From Streptomyces luteolifulvus (GTDB lineage: Bacteria; Actinomycetota; Actinomycetes; Streptomycetales; Streptomycetaceae), in contig NZ_VZRB01000004.1 of the NCBI RefSeq assembly GCF_008806595.1, positions 310,001-374,000 on the forward strand: a stretch of 64,000 bases of DNA. The letters run 5' to 3'. Positions 17,698-26,754 of the stretch are shown piece by piece. How positions within the stretch are numbered: the first letter of the stretch is position 1; the number at the start of each line of letters is the position of its first letter. Both the position numbers and the translations under genes were made by a program. The notes under the pieces were generated by a model that ran no database searches, was not told the DNA's origin, and saw nothing but the letters and a program-made list of their open reading frames with translations.

Positions 17698-18527
17698 CGC
17701 CCAGGCGCCGTGTCGGTGAGGTCGCCGCGCGACTGCGGGTTGTGAGTGGCTGGTCGCGCAGTTCCCCGCGCCCCTTTCGGGGCACTTCGGCGGCCGCGAG
17801 AATCAAGGATCCGTCCCTTTCCCGCTCCCTCGCCCTCTTCCGTGCCTTCCTGCGTGAGCAGGACGACCCGGAGGCCTGCTACACGCTGCTCGCCCGGGAC
17901 GCCGTCGATCAGGTCGAGGCGTACGACGGTCCCGTCGCCGGCCGCACGGTGGTGGACGTCGGCGGCGGCAGCGGCTACTTCACCGAGGAGTTCCGGCGCA
18001 GAGGCGCCGAGGCCCACCTCTTCGAGCCGGACGTACGCGAGCTGGGAGGGAAGCCGCCCGACGGAACGGTGATCGCCGACGGCTATCTGCTGCCCCTGCG
18101 CGACGGCGTCGCCGACGTCGCCTTCTCCTCCAACGTGCTGGAGCACGTGGCGGATCCGCAGACCTTCCTCAGCGAGCTCGCTCGGGTGACCCGGCCCGGC
18201 GGGCTGATCTATGTGTCGTTCACGAACTGGCTGTCCCCGTGGGGCGGTCACGAGTGGGCGCCCTGGCACTACCTGGGTGCCGAGCGGGCCCGCGCCCGCT
18301 ACCGGCGCCGTACCGGAAGGCCCGCCAAGCACACCCTCGGCGAGAACCTGTTCGCCGTGCACATCGGGCCCACCCTGCGGCGGGTGCGCGCCCGGGACGA
18401 CGTCACGGTCGTCTCGGCGCGCTCCCGCTACTGGCCGTTCCTCGCGGAGACCGTCGTCAAGGCGCCCGGTATCCGCGAGGTCGCCACCTGGAACCTTCTC
18501 CTCATCCTCCGGCGGTGTCCACCATGA
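17694..18527 (+). CDS. Class I SAM-dependent methyltransferase
   Basis: A 277-aa methyltransferase. SAM motif VVDVGGGSGYF near residue 87, acidic loop FEPD near 108, motif II VAFSSNVLEHVADP near 143 and RPGGLIYVSF near 170 fit the Methyltransf_11 group. The GTG at 17694 overlaps the previous stop, and downstream ATGA overlap leads into the arabinosyltransferase-like gene. The N-terminus is odd: residues about 14-31 are encoded by a dispersed Streptomyces hairpin repeat (17734-17784), and no ATG, GTG or TTG is in frame between that repeat and the conserved part. It probably methylates a sugar or lipid of the same glycan. Confidence 0.85.
   Translation: MTPRRRVGEVAARLRVVSGWSRSSPRPFRGTSAAARIKDPSLSRSLALFRAFLREQDDPEACYTLLARDAVDQVEAYDGPVAGRTVVDVGGGSGYFTEEFRRRGAEAHLFEPDVRELGGKPPDGTVIADGYLLPLRDGVADVAFSSNVLEHVADPQTFLSELARVTRPGGLIYVSFTNWLSPWGGHEWAPWHYLGAERARARYRRRTGRPAKHTLGENLFAVHIGPTLRRVRARDDVTVVSARSRYWPFLAETVVKAPGIREVATWNLLLILRRCPP
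17734..17784. repeat. Dispersed Streptomyces intergenic hairpin repeat inside a CDS
   Basis: The core GCGCAGTTCCCCGCGCCCC followed by TTTCGGGGC is the hairpin element found in many intergenic regions of Streptomyces genomes. A GCCCC/GGGGC stem lies at 17770-17783. Here it falls within the start of the methyltransferase gene rather than between genes. I found no second copy in the window by eye. Confidence 0.75.
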
Positions 18528-21500
18528 CCACGTCCACGGTCCAGACCCCTCCTCCGTCAGCCGCTGCCACCACCGCGGCGTTGTCGGGCCCTGAGGAGGG
18601 CCCGCGATCACGACGCTGGCTGCTGGGGTTCTGGGCCGTGGTGTTCGTGCTCTTCCTGGTCGTGCACCCGGGCCGGCAGACCTTCGACACCAAGCTCGGC
18701 GTCACCGTCGACCCGGGCCAGTTCCTGTCCGACCTCGGCCAGTTGTGGCACGACCGCGGGTCCTTCGGCGGGATACAGGACCAGTACGTCGGCTATCTGT
18801 GGCCGATGCTGCCGTTCTACTGGCTGGGCGAGGTCGCCCTGCGCCTGCCGGTGTGGCTGACGGAGCGGCTGTGGCTGTCGCTGGTGGTGTCGGTCGCGTT
18901 CTGGGGTGCGCTGCGGCTCGCCGAGCGGCTGCGCATCGGCAGCGGCACGTCCCGGCTGCTCGCGGCCGGGACGTACGCGCTGTGGCCGGTGTTCACCATC
19001 GTCGTCGGCTCCACGTCGGCCGCCGCGCTGCCCGGCGCCTTCCTGCCCTGGGTGCTGCTGCCGCTGGCCGACGAGCGCTACAGCGCACGGATCGCGGCGC
19101 TGCGCTCGGCGCTGATCGTCCCGTTCATGGGGGGAGTCAACGCGGCCTCGACGCTGGCCGCCCTGCTTCCGGCCGGCCTCTATCTGCTCTCCCGCCCGCC
19201 CGGCCCGCGGCAGCGCAAGCTGATCGCCTGGTGGGCGCCGGGCGTGATCGTGGCGACGGCCTGGTGGTGGATCCCGCTGCTGCTGCTCGGCGTGTACGGC
19301 GAGAACTTCCTGCCGTACATAGAGAACGCGCAGACCACGACGGAGACCATGTCGACGACGGAGGCGCTGCGCGGCGCCGGCAACTGGGTCGCCTATCTGC
19401 ACTTCGGTGAGGCCTGGCTGCCGGCCGGCTGGACGGTCGCGTCCTCGGTGATCGTGATCGTGTGTTCGGCGCTCGCGGCCGGGCTCGGCCTCGCGGGCCT
19501 GGCCAGACGGGACATGCCCGAGCGCCGCTGGCTGGTGCTGACCGTGGTGACGGTCGCCCTCGTCCTGCTCGCCGGGTACGGCGGCGCGTTCGGCGCCCCC
19601 TTCCACGGCGTCGCACAGGACTGGCTGGACGGCTGGCTCGTTCCGTTCCGCAACATCTACAAGTTCCAGGTGGGTCTCGCCCTCGCGCTCGTCCTGGGCC
19701 TCGCCCATCTGGTCGGCGTGGCCGCCGAGCCGCGCGGGGCCCGCCCGGTGCGCGGCCGCCGCCTCGCCCCGCTGCTCGCGGCGGTGCTGGTCCTGCCGGG
19801 GCTGCTGTGGCCGTATCTCAACGGCTCGATCCTCAACCCGGGCTCGTTCCAGGAGCTCCCCAAGTACTGGCAGGCCACGGCGGACTGGCTGGAGAAGTAC
19901 TCGCCCGACTCCCGCGCCCTGGTCGTCCCGGCCACCGCGCACGGCCTCTACACCTGGGGTTCCCCCGTCGACCAGCCCCTGGACGTCCTCGCCGACTCCC
20001 GCTGGGCGCAGCGCGACTACGTCCCCTTCGGCACCCCCGGCAACCGGCGCGCGATGGACGCGGTCGAGCAGGCGCTCGGCAGCGGCGCCGAAGTCCCGGG
20101 CCTCGCCCACTACTTGAGCCGCGCCGGCATCCACTACGTCGTCGTCCGCAACGACCTCGACCCGGATCAGATCGGCACCACCCCGACCACGACCGTGAAA
20201 CGGACCCTGGAACAGTCGGGATACGTCCGCACAAAGGGTCTCGGCCCGGTGACGACCGGCGGCAGGATCGCCGACGACACCCCGCTCCAGGTCGAGGGGC
20301 TCTACCCGCGGCAGCGGGCGGTGGAGATCTACCAGCCGCCCGCCGACACACCGCGCCCCGGGCAGGCCGGGCTCGCGCCGGTCGCCGACACGGCCGTCGT
20401 CTCCGGCGGCCCCGAGGCCCTGCTGCCGCTGGCGACCGAACTCCGCGGCCGGCCCACCGTGCTGACCGGCGACAACCACCCCGGGGTCGGCTCACCGCCG
20501 CTCCAGGTCGTCGGCGACGGGCTGCGCCGCGCGGACACACGGTTCGGGCTGGTGGGCGCCAACACCTCGTATCCGTACACCCGCGACGAACGCAACGCGC
20601 CGGACGCCGCGCAGGACGCCGGCAAGAAGCCGCACCAGATCCTGCCGACCAAGGGCATCGACCATCAGACGGTCGCCGAACTGCGCGGCGCCCGCTCGGT
20701 CACGGCGTCCTCGTACGGCAACTGGCTCTTCCATCTCCCGCAGTTCGACCCGGTGAACGCCTTCGACGGCAATCCGGCCACGGCGTGGGCGGAGGGCGCG
20801 CCGGGTCCGGCGAACGGCCAGTGGCTGCGGATCGCCTTCGCCGACGGCCCGTACGACATGCCGTCGTCGTTCAAGGTCGTCCCGCTGCCGCAGGAGAGCG
20901 TGCGGTCGGCGGCGACCGAGGTGCGGGTGGAGACCCAGAAGGGTTCCGTGACCAGCTCCCTCGAACCCAACGGCATGGCCCAGACCATCAAGGCCCCGGC
21001 CGGCACCACGAGTTGGATGAAGCTGACGATCACCGACTCCGTGGCCCGCCGCACGGGCCTGACCGGCGCGGGCTTCTCCGAGATCGGCCTGCCGGACGTC
21101 CAGGTGACCCGCCTGCTGCGGCTGCCCGCCGACGCGGACGACACGCAGGCCGCCGCCGCGGTCGTCTCGCTGCACCGCACGCCCGACCCGACCGGCCTCT
21201 TGGCGACGGGCACCGAGGCGGGCCTGCACCGCCGCTTCGCTACGGCCACGGCGGGGACGTACGAGATCTCGGCGAGCGCCGTGCCCGTCCCGGGCGAGGA
21301 ACTCGACAAGCTGCTGTACGAGGTCGCGCCCGACCAGCAGAACCGGATCGTCGCGACCGCGGACTCGACGGCGCGCCTCGGCGCGGGCCTGTCGGCGCGC
21401 AACCTCACCGACGGCGACCTGACGACCGCGTGGGTCGCGGGCGACCGCCCGACGATCCATCTGAGCTGGAACGGCAAACAGCCGGTCGGCGAAGTGGTGC

Positions 21501-22672
21501 TGGCGCCCGCAGGCGGTCTGTCGACCCGCCCCGTCGAGGTGCACATCAGCTCCCCGGACGGCGCCACGATCGCCGGAGCCGACGAGAACGGCGTGGTCCG
21601 CTTCGACCCGATCACCACCGACCGTCTCGACATCACGATCACCCAGACGGCGCCGCTGACCCTGCACAACCCGGTCGCCGACGAGGACCTGCGGCTGCCC
21701 GTGGGCCTCACCGAGGCCTACCTCCCGGCCCTCGACCAGTACCGCACCCCGCAGCCCTCGGGCACCCGCCCGTTCTCGCTGCCCTGCGGGCAGGGGCCCG
21801 TGCTGGCGGTCGACGGCGAGCTGTACGAGACGCGTGTGAAGGGGACCGTACGGGACCTGACGGAGCGCCGGCCGGTACAGGTGACGGTCTGCCAGGAAGG
21901 CCGTGCCGACACCGGGCTGGAGCTGGCCTCCGGTGCGCACCGGGTCGAGGCGGGCGACGCCGGCCCGCTCACCGTCACGGACGTGACGCTGACCCGCGGG
22001 ACGGTCACGGAGCCCACCGCGCTCAACCGCGAGCTGCGGATACGGGACTGGCTCGGCGACCTCCGCGAGGTGTCGGTCGGCTCCGGCGCGGCCGCCTATC
22101 TGACGACGTACGAGAACTACAACGACGGCTGGCGGGCGACGCTGAACGGCACGGAGCTCACCCCGCTGCGGCTGGACGGCTGGCAGCAGGGCTGGCGGAT
22201 CCCGGCCGGGGCGGGCGGCACGATCAAGCTCACGTACGAGCCCTCGACGACGTACGACGCCGGGCTGATCGGCAGCGGAGTGGGACTGGCCGCCCTGGTG
22301 GGCCTCGTCCTGTGGCGGCGGCGCGCACCCAACCCCGACGAGCCGCAGCCGGTCCCGCCGGCGCCGGGCCTGTGGCTCGGCACGGTGGCGCTCACGCTGG
22401 TCGCCGCGGTGATCGCCGGATGGTTCGCCCTGCTGGTCCCGGCCCTCGCCGTGCTCGCCCACCGGCGGCACGCCCTGCTCGTACCGATCGCGTTCGCCGC
22501 CCTTGCGGGAGCGGGGATCGCGGCGGCGACGGGCGCCGGGGAGCCGGTGGCCGCGGGCGGGGGGGCGTTCGGGCACACGGCCCAACTGCTGGCGCTGATC
22601 GGGCTGTTCGCGGGGGTGGTGAGCGTGCGGGAGCCGGAGCCGGAACCCGACGGGAAGGGTGAGGAGACATGA
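18524..22672 (+). CDS. AftD-like alpha-(1->3)-arabinofuranosyltransferase family protein (DUF3367, GT-C)
   Basis: A 1382-aa polytopic protein. The N-terminal 550 residues are GT-C-like: a first helix (LGFWAVVFVLFLVVH), a first extracytoplasmic loop with acidic residues (TFDTKLGVTVDPGQFL), and about 12 membrane spans. Then comes an extracytoplasmic region with discoidin/F5-8C-like carbohydrate-binding segments (SVTASSYGNWL...FDGNPATAW near 735-760; a second near 960 with NLTDGDLTTAW). It ends with membrane helices (GLIGSGVGLAALVGLVLW and two more). Length and order match mycobacterial AftD (about 1400 aa), which adds alpha-(1->3)-arabinofuranose to arabinogalactan and lipoarabinomannan from decaprenyl-phospho-arabinose. 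Streptomyces lacks that wall polymer, so substrate and product must differ. ATGA overlaps on both sides. Confidence 0.88.
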   Translation: MTTSTVQTPPPSAAATTAALSGPEEGPRSRRWLLGFWAVVFVLFLVVHPGRQTFDTKLGVTVDPGQFLSDLGQLWHDRGSFGGIQDQYVGYLWPMLPFYWLGEVALRLPVWLTERLWLSLVVSVAFWGALRLAERLRIGSGTSRLLAAGTYALWPVFTIVVGSTSAAALPGAFLPWVLLPLADERYSARIAALRSALIVPFMGGVNAASTLAALLPAGLYLLSRPPGPRQRKLIAWWAPGVIVATAWWWIPLLLLGVYGENFLPYIENAQTTTETMSTTEALRGAGNWVAYLHFGEAWLPAGWTVASSVIVIVCSALAAGLGLAGLARRDMPERRWLVLTVVTVALVLLAGYGGAFGAPFHGVAQDWLDGWLVPFRNIYKFQVGLALALVLGLAHLVGVAAEPRGARPVRGRRLAPLLAAVLVLPGLLWPYLNGSILNPGSFQELPKYWQATADWLEKYSPDSRALVVPATAHGLYTWGSPVDQPLDVLADSRWAQRDYVPFGTPGNRRAMDAVEQALGSGAEVPGLAHYLSRAGIHYVVVRNDLDPDQIGTTPTTTVKRTLEQSGYVRTKGLGPVTTGGRIADDTPLQVEGLYPRQRAVEIYQPPADTPRPGQAGLAPVADTAVVSGGPEALLPLATELRGRPTVLTGDNHPGVGSPPLQVVGDGLRRADTRFGLVGANTSYPYTRDERNAPDAAQDAGKKPHQILPTKGIDHQTVAELRGARSVTASSYGNWLFHLPQFDPVNAFDGNPATAWAEGAPGPANGQWLRIAFADGPYDMPSSFKVVPLPQESVRSAATEVRVETQKGSVTSSLEPNGMAQTIKAPAGTTSWMKLTITDSVARRTGLTGAGFSEIGLPDVQVTRLLRLPADADDTQAAAAVVSLHRTPDPTGLLATGTEAGLHRRFATATAGTYEISASAVPVPGEELDKLLYEVAPDQQNRIVATADSTARLGAGLSARNLTDGDLTTAWVAGDRPTIHLSWNGKQPVGEVVLAPAGGLSTRPVEVHISSPDGATIAGADENGVVRFDPITTDRLDITITQTAPLTLHNPVADEDLRLPVGLTEAYLPALDQYRTPQPSGTRPFSLPCGQGPVLAVDGELYETRVKGTVRDLTERRPVQVTVCQEGRADTGLELASGAHRVEAGDAGPLTVTDVTLTRGTVTEPTALNRELRIRDWLGDLREVSVGSGAAAYLTTYENYNDGWRATLNGTELTPLRLDGWQQGWRIPAGAGGTIKLTYEPSTTYDAGLIGSGVGLAALVGLVLWRRRAPNPDEPQPVPPAPGLWLGTVALTLVAAVIAGWFALLVPALAVLAHRRHALLVPIAFAALAGAGIAAATGAGEPVAAGGGAFGHTAQLLALIGLFAGVVSVREPEPEPDGKGEET

Positions 22673-24036
22673 CCACGGCGGAGCGTCCGGTACGCGTCCC
22701 GTTCCCGGTGGTGGACGAGGTGGCCCGGCACTGCCTCCAGGAGGAGGAACCGGAGACCGTCCACATCGAGATCCACCTCCCCGGCCGCCTCGACCCGCAC
22801 CGCCTTCGCAAGGCCTTCATGGAGGCACTGCACCGGCATCCACGCATCCTCATGCGGGAGGCCCCGGGCGGCTGGTACCGGCGCCGCTACGAGTGGGAGC
22901 TGACCGCGGAGCCGGACGTGGAGGTGGTGAGCTTCCCACCGCCGGGCCCGAACGCACTGCGGGACGCAAGAACACGAGCCCTGGTCGAGGCCCCACCCCT
23001 GTCCCTCTCGCCGCCGATACGGCTGGAGGTGGTGGAGGGATGCACGGGACCGGTGGAGGGGAGCGAGGCGACGGACGCGGTCGGTGAGGTGCTTGCACGC
23101 AGTGCGCTCGCACCGGACGACTCGCAGCCGGCGGGCGACGGAACCGTTCTCTTCCTCACCATCAACCACACCGCCCTCGACGGTCCCGCCTGCCTCCGCG
23201 TCCTGGCCACCGCCGCGGAGCTGTACAGCGGCAGGGACAACTCCCCCGCCGCACCCCCCACCCGCACCCCCGACCGCGCACAGCCCCTGGACGGCACCCC
23301 CTCCAACTGGTCCCCGCCCGCGAGAGTCGCCCACGGCACCCCCGAACCCTCCCCGGGCAACGGTCTCCTCGTCGCCGAACTCCCCCTCCCCCACCGCCCC
23401 AAGGGCTCCCCCTACACCGTGAACGACCAGCTCATGGTCACCACCGCGCTGATGATCGCCCACTGGAACAGGGAGCACGGCGCCCGCCCCCGCCCGCTGC
23501 GCATCACCATGCCCGTCGACGACCGCCCCCGCGACACCACCATGCCCATCGGCAACGGCACCCGACTGGTCGAAGTCACCTTCACCCCCGACGAGTTGAG
23601 CCACGCCTGCGACGACATGCCGTCCCTGCTGCAGCGCACGGCGACCCGGACCCGCGCCCTCAAGTCCCAGCCCCGCCCCCAGCTCGGCCACGGCGCCGCC
23701 CTCCTCACCGCACCCGTCACGCCCGTCGCCTGGCGGGCCGCGCTCACCCGGGGCCTGCGCCGCGCCGCCGCGCCCTGGACGTCCACCACGCTGCTCAGCA
23801 ACATCGGCCGTATCCCGTACGCGCTGGACTTCGGCGAGGAGGCCGGCCGCGCGCACGCGGTGTGGTTCTCGGCGCCCGCCCGGATGCCCCGCGGCCTCAC
23901 GGTCACCACCGCCTCCACCGCGGGCCGCCTCCACCTCGCCCTGCGCTGGTCGCGCGCCCTGCTCAGCCACGGCGACGGCGCCCACCTCCGTGACCTCTTC
24001 GAGCACTGTCTGCACACGACGGAAGCGACCCCATGA
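22669..24036 (+). CDS. Condensation-domain-like acyltransferase
   Basis: A 455-aa stand-alone protein of the chloramphenicol acetyltransferase/condensation superfamily. The catalytic-type motif HHxxxDG appears as INHTALDGPACL near residue 160 (second His and DG kept). The second-half signature STTLLSNIGRIPYAL with a following hydrophobic sheet near 375 corresponds to the DFGWG-like region of this fold. There is no carrier protein or adenylation domain nearby, so it is not part of an NRPS; stand-alone members such as mycobacterial PapA-type enzymes acylate glycolipids. ATGA overlaps bind it to the arabinosyltransferase-like gene upstream and a methyltransferase downstream, pointing to acylation of an envelope glycan or glycolipid. 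Confidence 0.75.
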   Translation: MTTAERPVRVPFPVVDEVARHCLQEEEPETVHIEIHLPGRLDPHRLRKAFMEALHRHPRILMREAPGGWYRRRYEWELTAEPDVEVVSFPPPGPNALRDARTRALVEAPPLSLSPPIRLEVVEGCTGPVEGSEATDAVGEVLARSALAPDDSQPAGDGTVLFLTINHTALDGPACLRVLATAAELYSGRDNSPAAPPTRTPDRAQPLDGTPSNWSPPARVAHGTPEPSPGNGLLVAELPLPHRPKGSPYTVNDQLMVTTALMIAHWNREHGARPRPLRITMPVDDRPRDTTMPIGNGTRLVEVTFTPDELSHACDDMPSLLQRTATRTRALKSQPRPQLGHGAALLTAPVTPVAWRAALTRGLRRAAAPWTSTTLLSNIGRIPYALDFGEEAGRAHAVWFSAPARMPRGLTVTTASTAGRLHLALRWSRALLSHGDGAHLRDLFEHCLHTTEATP

Positions 24037-24770
24037 CGACCACCACTCCCGTCAAGCGCTCCGGTCTGCGCGACTTCTACGAGGACCCCGCCGTCCCCGT
24101 CGCCTCCGGCACCCCCCGCAGCCTCCGCCAGGCGCGCATGCTGGCCGCCGCCCTCGGCCCCGACACCGGCACGACGCGCACGATCCTCGACATCGGCTGC
24201 GGCGACGGCAGCGCCGCCGCCACCGCCGCCCCGCTGCTGCCCGGCCACCGGCTCGTCGGCGTCGACTGGTCCCTGGACGCGCTGCGCCGCGCCCGCACCC
24301 GTGTCCCGTACGCCGTCCGCGGCGAACTCGCCGACGGGGCACTGCCGTTCAGGTCGGCGTGCGCGGACGCCGTGCTGTTCAGCGAGGTGATCGAGCACCT
24401 CGTCGACCCCGACGCCGCGCTCGACGAGATCCGCCGCGTCCTGCGTCCGGGCGGCCACCTCATGCTGTCCACCCCGAACCTGGCCGCCTGGTACAACCGC
24501 GCCCTGCTGCTGGCCGGTGTCCAGCCCGTCTTCTCCGAGGTCAGTCTGCGCGCGATCCACGGCCGGCCGGGCCGGGAGGTCGTCGGACACCTGCGGCTCT
24601 ACACGGCCCGCGCGCTGCGGGAGTTCGTCGCCGCGGCAGGCTTCGAGGTCGTACGGCTCGAAGGCGCCCCCTTCCACGGCGTACCGCGGCCGCTGCGGGT
24701 GCTGGACCGCCTGGCCTGCGCCAGACCACCGCTCGCCTCGATCCTGCTGCTGCACGCGCGAAAGACCTAG
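24033..24770 (+). CDS. Class I SAM-dependent methyltransferase
   Basis: A 245-aa enzyme with SAM motif TILDIGCGDGSAA near residue 50, LVGVDWS at motif II, ADAVLFSEVIEHLVDPDAAL near 110 and LRPGGHLMLSTPN near 140, typical of Methyltransf_11/25. The last third (RLYTARALREFVAAAGFEVV) is common in glycan and O-antigen methyltransferases. It overlaps the condensation-like gene by ATGA and is followed 12 bp later by the transporter gene. Its target is probably an intermediate of the same glycan or glycolipid. Confidence 0.88.
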   Translation: MTTTTPVKRSGLRDFYEDPAVPVASGTPRSLRQARMLAAALGPDTGTTRTILDIGCGDGSAAATAAPLLPGHRLVGVDWSLDALRRARTRVPYAVRGELADGALPFRSACADAVLFSEVIEHLVDPDAALDEIRRVLRPGGHLMLSTPNLAAWYNRALLLAGVQPVFSEVSLRAIHGRPGREVVGHLRLYTARALREFVAAAGFEVVRLEGAPFHGVPRPLRVLDRLACARPPLASILLLHARKT

Positions 24771-24782
24771 GGGGCGTCGCCC

Positions 24783-25706
24783 ATGTGGTGGGGAGTGACC
24801 GCGGCCCTTCTGGCGAACGTCCTGTACAGCACCGGATTCGTGCTGGAGAAACGGGCCCTCGCGGCCCTGCCGGAAGTGAGCATCCGGCAACCCGCCCGGC
24901 TGCTCGGGCTCGTCCTGCGCAGCCCGCTGTGGCTCGGAGGCTCGCTCGCGCTGGCCGCGGGGTTCGGCGCGCAGCTCGCCGTCTACCACACCCTGCCGAT
25001 CGCCGCCGCGCAGGGCATCTTCGTCTCCGGCCTGGTCCTGCTCGTCCTGCTCTCCGCCCGGCTGCTGGGCGAGGAGACCACCGGCCGCGAGCGGTACGCG
25101 CTGGCCGCGATCCTCGCCGCGCTGCTGATGGTCGTGCTGTCGCTGCGGGAGGGCGCGGACCGGGCCGGCAGCGACGCCCCGTACCCGCTGATCCTGCTGG
25201 TGTGCGTGCCGTCGCTGGCGGCGGGCGTGTGGCTGTACGGCTCCGCCGAGCGCCGCACCCGCAACCGCCACCGGCTGCCGACCACGGGCATCGAGTACGG
25301 CGTGGCCGTGGGCCTGCTCTACGGCGTCAGCTCGCTCGCCATCAAGGGGGTCTCCACCTACCTGTCCGCCGGGAATGTGGGCGGTGCGCTGCTGGGTGTG
25401 CTGCGCTCCCCGTACCCGTATCTCCTGCTGTTCACCGGAGCGTTCGGCCTGGTCATGTCGCAGGCGGCGCTGCAACGCTGCCGGGCCTCGCTGATCGTGC
25501 CGGTGTGCACGACGGTGACCTGTCTGTTCACGGCCGTGCTCGGCACGCTCTCGTTCGGCGAGGCCCTGCCGCAGGACCCGCTGCGGCTGGCCCTGCGCCT
25601 CGCGGGCACCACGCTCGCCGTGACCGTGCTGCTGACCATGCCCAAGCACGATCGCGCCGCCGCCCCTCAACCCCCCATAGGCGCCAAGGAGTTGACACCA
25701 CCGTGA
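24783..25706 (+). CDS. DMT/EamA-type membrane transporter
   Basis: A 307-aa protein with about nine to ten hydrophobic helices in two half-repeats, as in drug/metabolite transporters (MWWGVTAALLANVLYSTGFV; LGGSLALAAGFGAQLAVYHT; LLLVLLSARLLGEET-type ends of helices; FTAVLGTLSFGEALPQDPLR). The GEE/GEALP motif at the end of helices mirrors EamA signatures. ATG at 24783 has GGGGG just upstream. The following Trm112-like gene overlaps by GTGA. In this operon it could move a lipid-linked precursor or nucleotide-sugar-related compound across the membrane, much as small DMT-type flippases do with aminoarabinose lipids; that is inference. Confidence 0.82.
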   Translation: MWWGVTAALLANVLYSTGFVLEKRALAALPEVSIRQPARLLGLVLRSPLWLGGSLALAAGFGAQLAVYHTLPIAAAQGIFVSGLVLLVLLSARLLGEETTGRERYALAAILAALLMVVLSLREGADRAGSDAPYPLILLVCVPSLAAGVWLYGSAERRTRNRHRLPTTGIEYGVAVGLLYGVSSLAIKGVSTYLSAGNVGGALLGVLRSPYPYLLLFTGAFGLVMSQAALQRCRASLIVPVCTTVTCLFTAVLGTLSFGEALPQDPLRLALRLAGTTLAVTVLLTMPKHDRAAAPQPPIGAKELTPP

Positions 25707-25927
25707 ACGCCGACGACCCACTGCTGAAAATCCTGGCCTGCCCGCTCGACAAGGGCCCGCTGCACCTTCTCGTCCCGGACGGGCCGGCGATGGCCGAGGG
25801 CCTGTACAACCCGCGGCTGCACCGCCGCTACCCCATCGTCGACGGCATCCCCCAGCTGCTGCCGTCCTCGGGGGAGCAGGTCTCGGACGACGAGCACGAG
25901 GAACTGCTGAAGCGGATGTCCCCATGA
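25703..25927 (+). CDS. Trm112-family small protein
   Basis: A 74-aa protein with the Trm112 pattern LLKILACPLDKGPLHLL near the N-terminus and RRYPIVDGIPQLLP near residue 45. In many actinobacteria the second metal-binding cysteine is replaced (CPxDKGPL), as here, so it is unlikely to bind zinc as yeast Trm112 does. Trm112 is an activating subunit for methyltransferases; here it is sandwiched by GTGA and ATGA overlaps between a transporter and an FkbM methyltransferase in a cluster with three methyltransferases, so it may be a partner for one of them. Confidence 0.85.
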   Translation: MNADDPLLKILACPLDKGPLHLLVPDGPAMAEGLYNPRLHRRYPIVDGIPQLLPSSGEQVSDDEHEELLKRMSP

Positions 25928-26754
25928 CGACCCGCACCACTGTGGCCGCCCGTATCGCCCCTCTCCTGCCCGTGCGCCTGGTCGCCGCGGCCGCGAGAGC
26001 CGTCTACCCCCGCTTCGAACCCGAACTGGCCCGGCTCGGCGAGCTCTGCCCGGCCGGCTGCGGCACGGCCGTGGACGTCGGCGGCTGGTACGGCCCGTGG
26101 ACGAAGCGCCTGTCCGGACGGGCACGCCAGGTGGTGACCGTCGAGCCGGTCCCCCATCTCGCCCGTCTCCTGACCGCCGCGGCCCCGGCGAACGTCCGGG
26201 TGATCCAGGCCGCCGCCGCGGACCGGCCCGGCACGGCCCGCCTCTGGCTCCCACCGGGCGACACGGGCGACCGGGGCGTGTCGTCCCTGGTCCGCCGCGA
26301 CATCCACGGCCACGCCCTGCACGTGCCCCGCATCACGCTCGACGATCTCGGGCTGCGCGACGTCGGCTTCATCAAGGTCGACGTGGACGGCAGCGAGCTG
26401 GCGGTGCTGCGGGGCGCCACGGCACTCCTGGCCCGCGACCGCCCGGCCCTCTTCGTCGAGCTGGAGTCCCGGATCGGGCCCATAGCCCCGGTCGTGACCT
26501 ACCTGTCGCTCCTGGGCTACAAGGGCTGGGTCCTGCCGGGTGACAACTGGGTCCCGCTGGCGGCCTTCCCGCTGGAGGCGCACCAGGAGCGGGCCGCATA
26601 CGTGGCATCCCACGGTCTGCTGCGCCGCATCCTGCCCTTCGGCCGGGGCCCGCGCTACGTCAACTCGGTCCTGTTCCTCCCGGACGGCCGCCGCCCGGGC
26701 CGGCACGCCGTGCGCAACCATGGTCCCCATGCCCTCCGGAAAACCCCCCGCTAG
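25924..26754 (+). CDS. FkbM-family methyltransferase
   Basis: A 276-aa SAM-dependent O-methyltransferase. Motif I AVDVGGWYGPWT near residue 48, VVTVEPVPHLARLL near 70, VSSLVRRD near 120, and the FkbM hallmark FIKVDVDGSELAVLRGA near 150 with FVELESRIG near 180. FkbM enzymes methylate hydroxyls on sugars, glycolipids and polyketides. It starts by ATGA overlap with the Trm112-like gene. The last 35 nt overlap the start region of the next gene. Likely the third methyltransferase acting on the glycan made by this operon. Confidence 0.87.
   Translation: MTTRTTVAARIAPLLPVRLVAAAARAVYPRFEPELARLGELCPAGCGTAVDVGGWYGPWTKRLSGRARQVVTVEPVPHLARLLTAAAPANVRVIQAAAADRPGTARLWLPPGDTGDRGVSSLVRRDIHGHALHVPRITLDDLGLRDVGFIKVDVDGSELAVLRGATALLARDRPALFVELESRIGPIAPVVTYLSLLGYKGWVLPGDNWVPLAAFPLEAHQERAAYVASHGLLRRILPFGRGPRYVNSVLFLPDGRRPGRHAVRNHGPHALRKTPR

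Noticed and set aside
22669..24036. An NRPS module
   Set aside because: Only a condensation-like fold is present, with no adenylation or carrier domain nearby.
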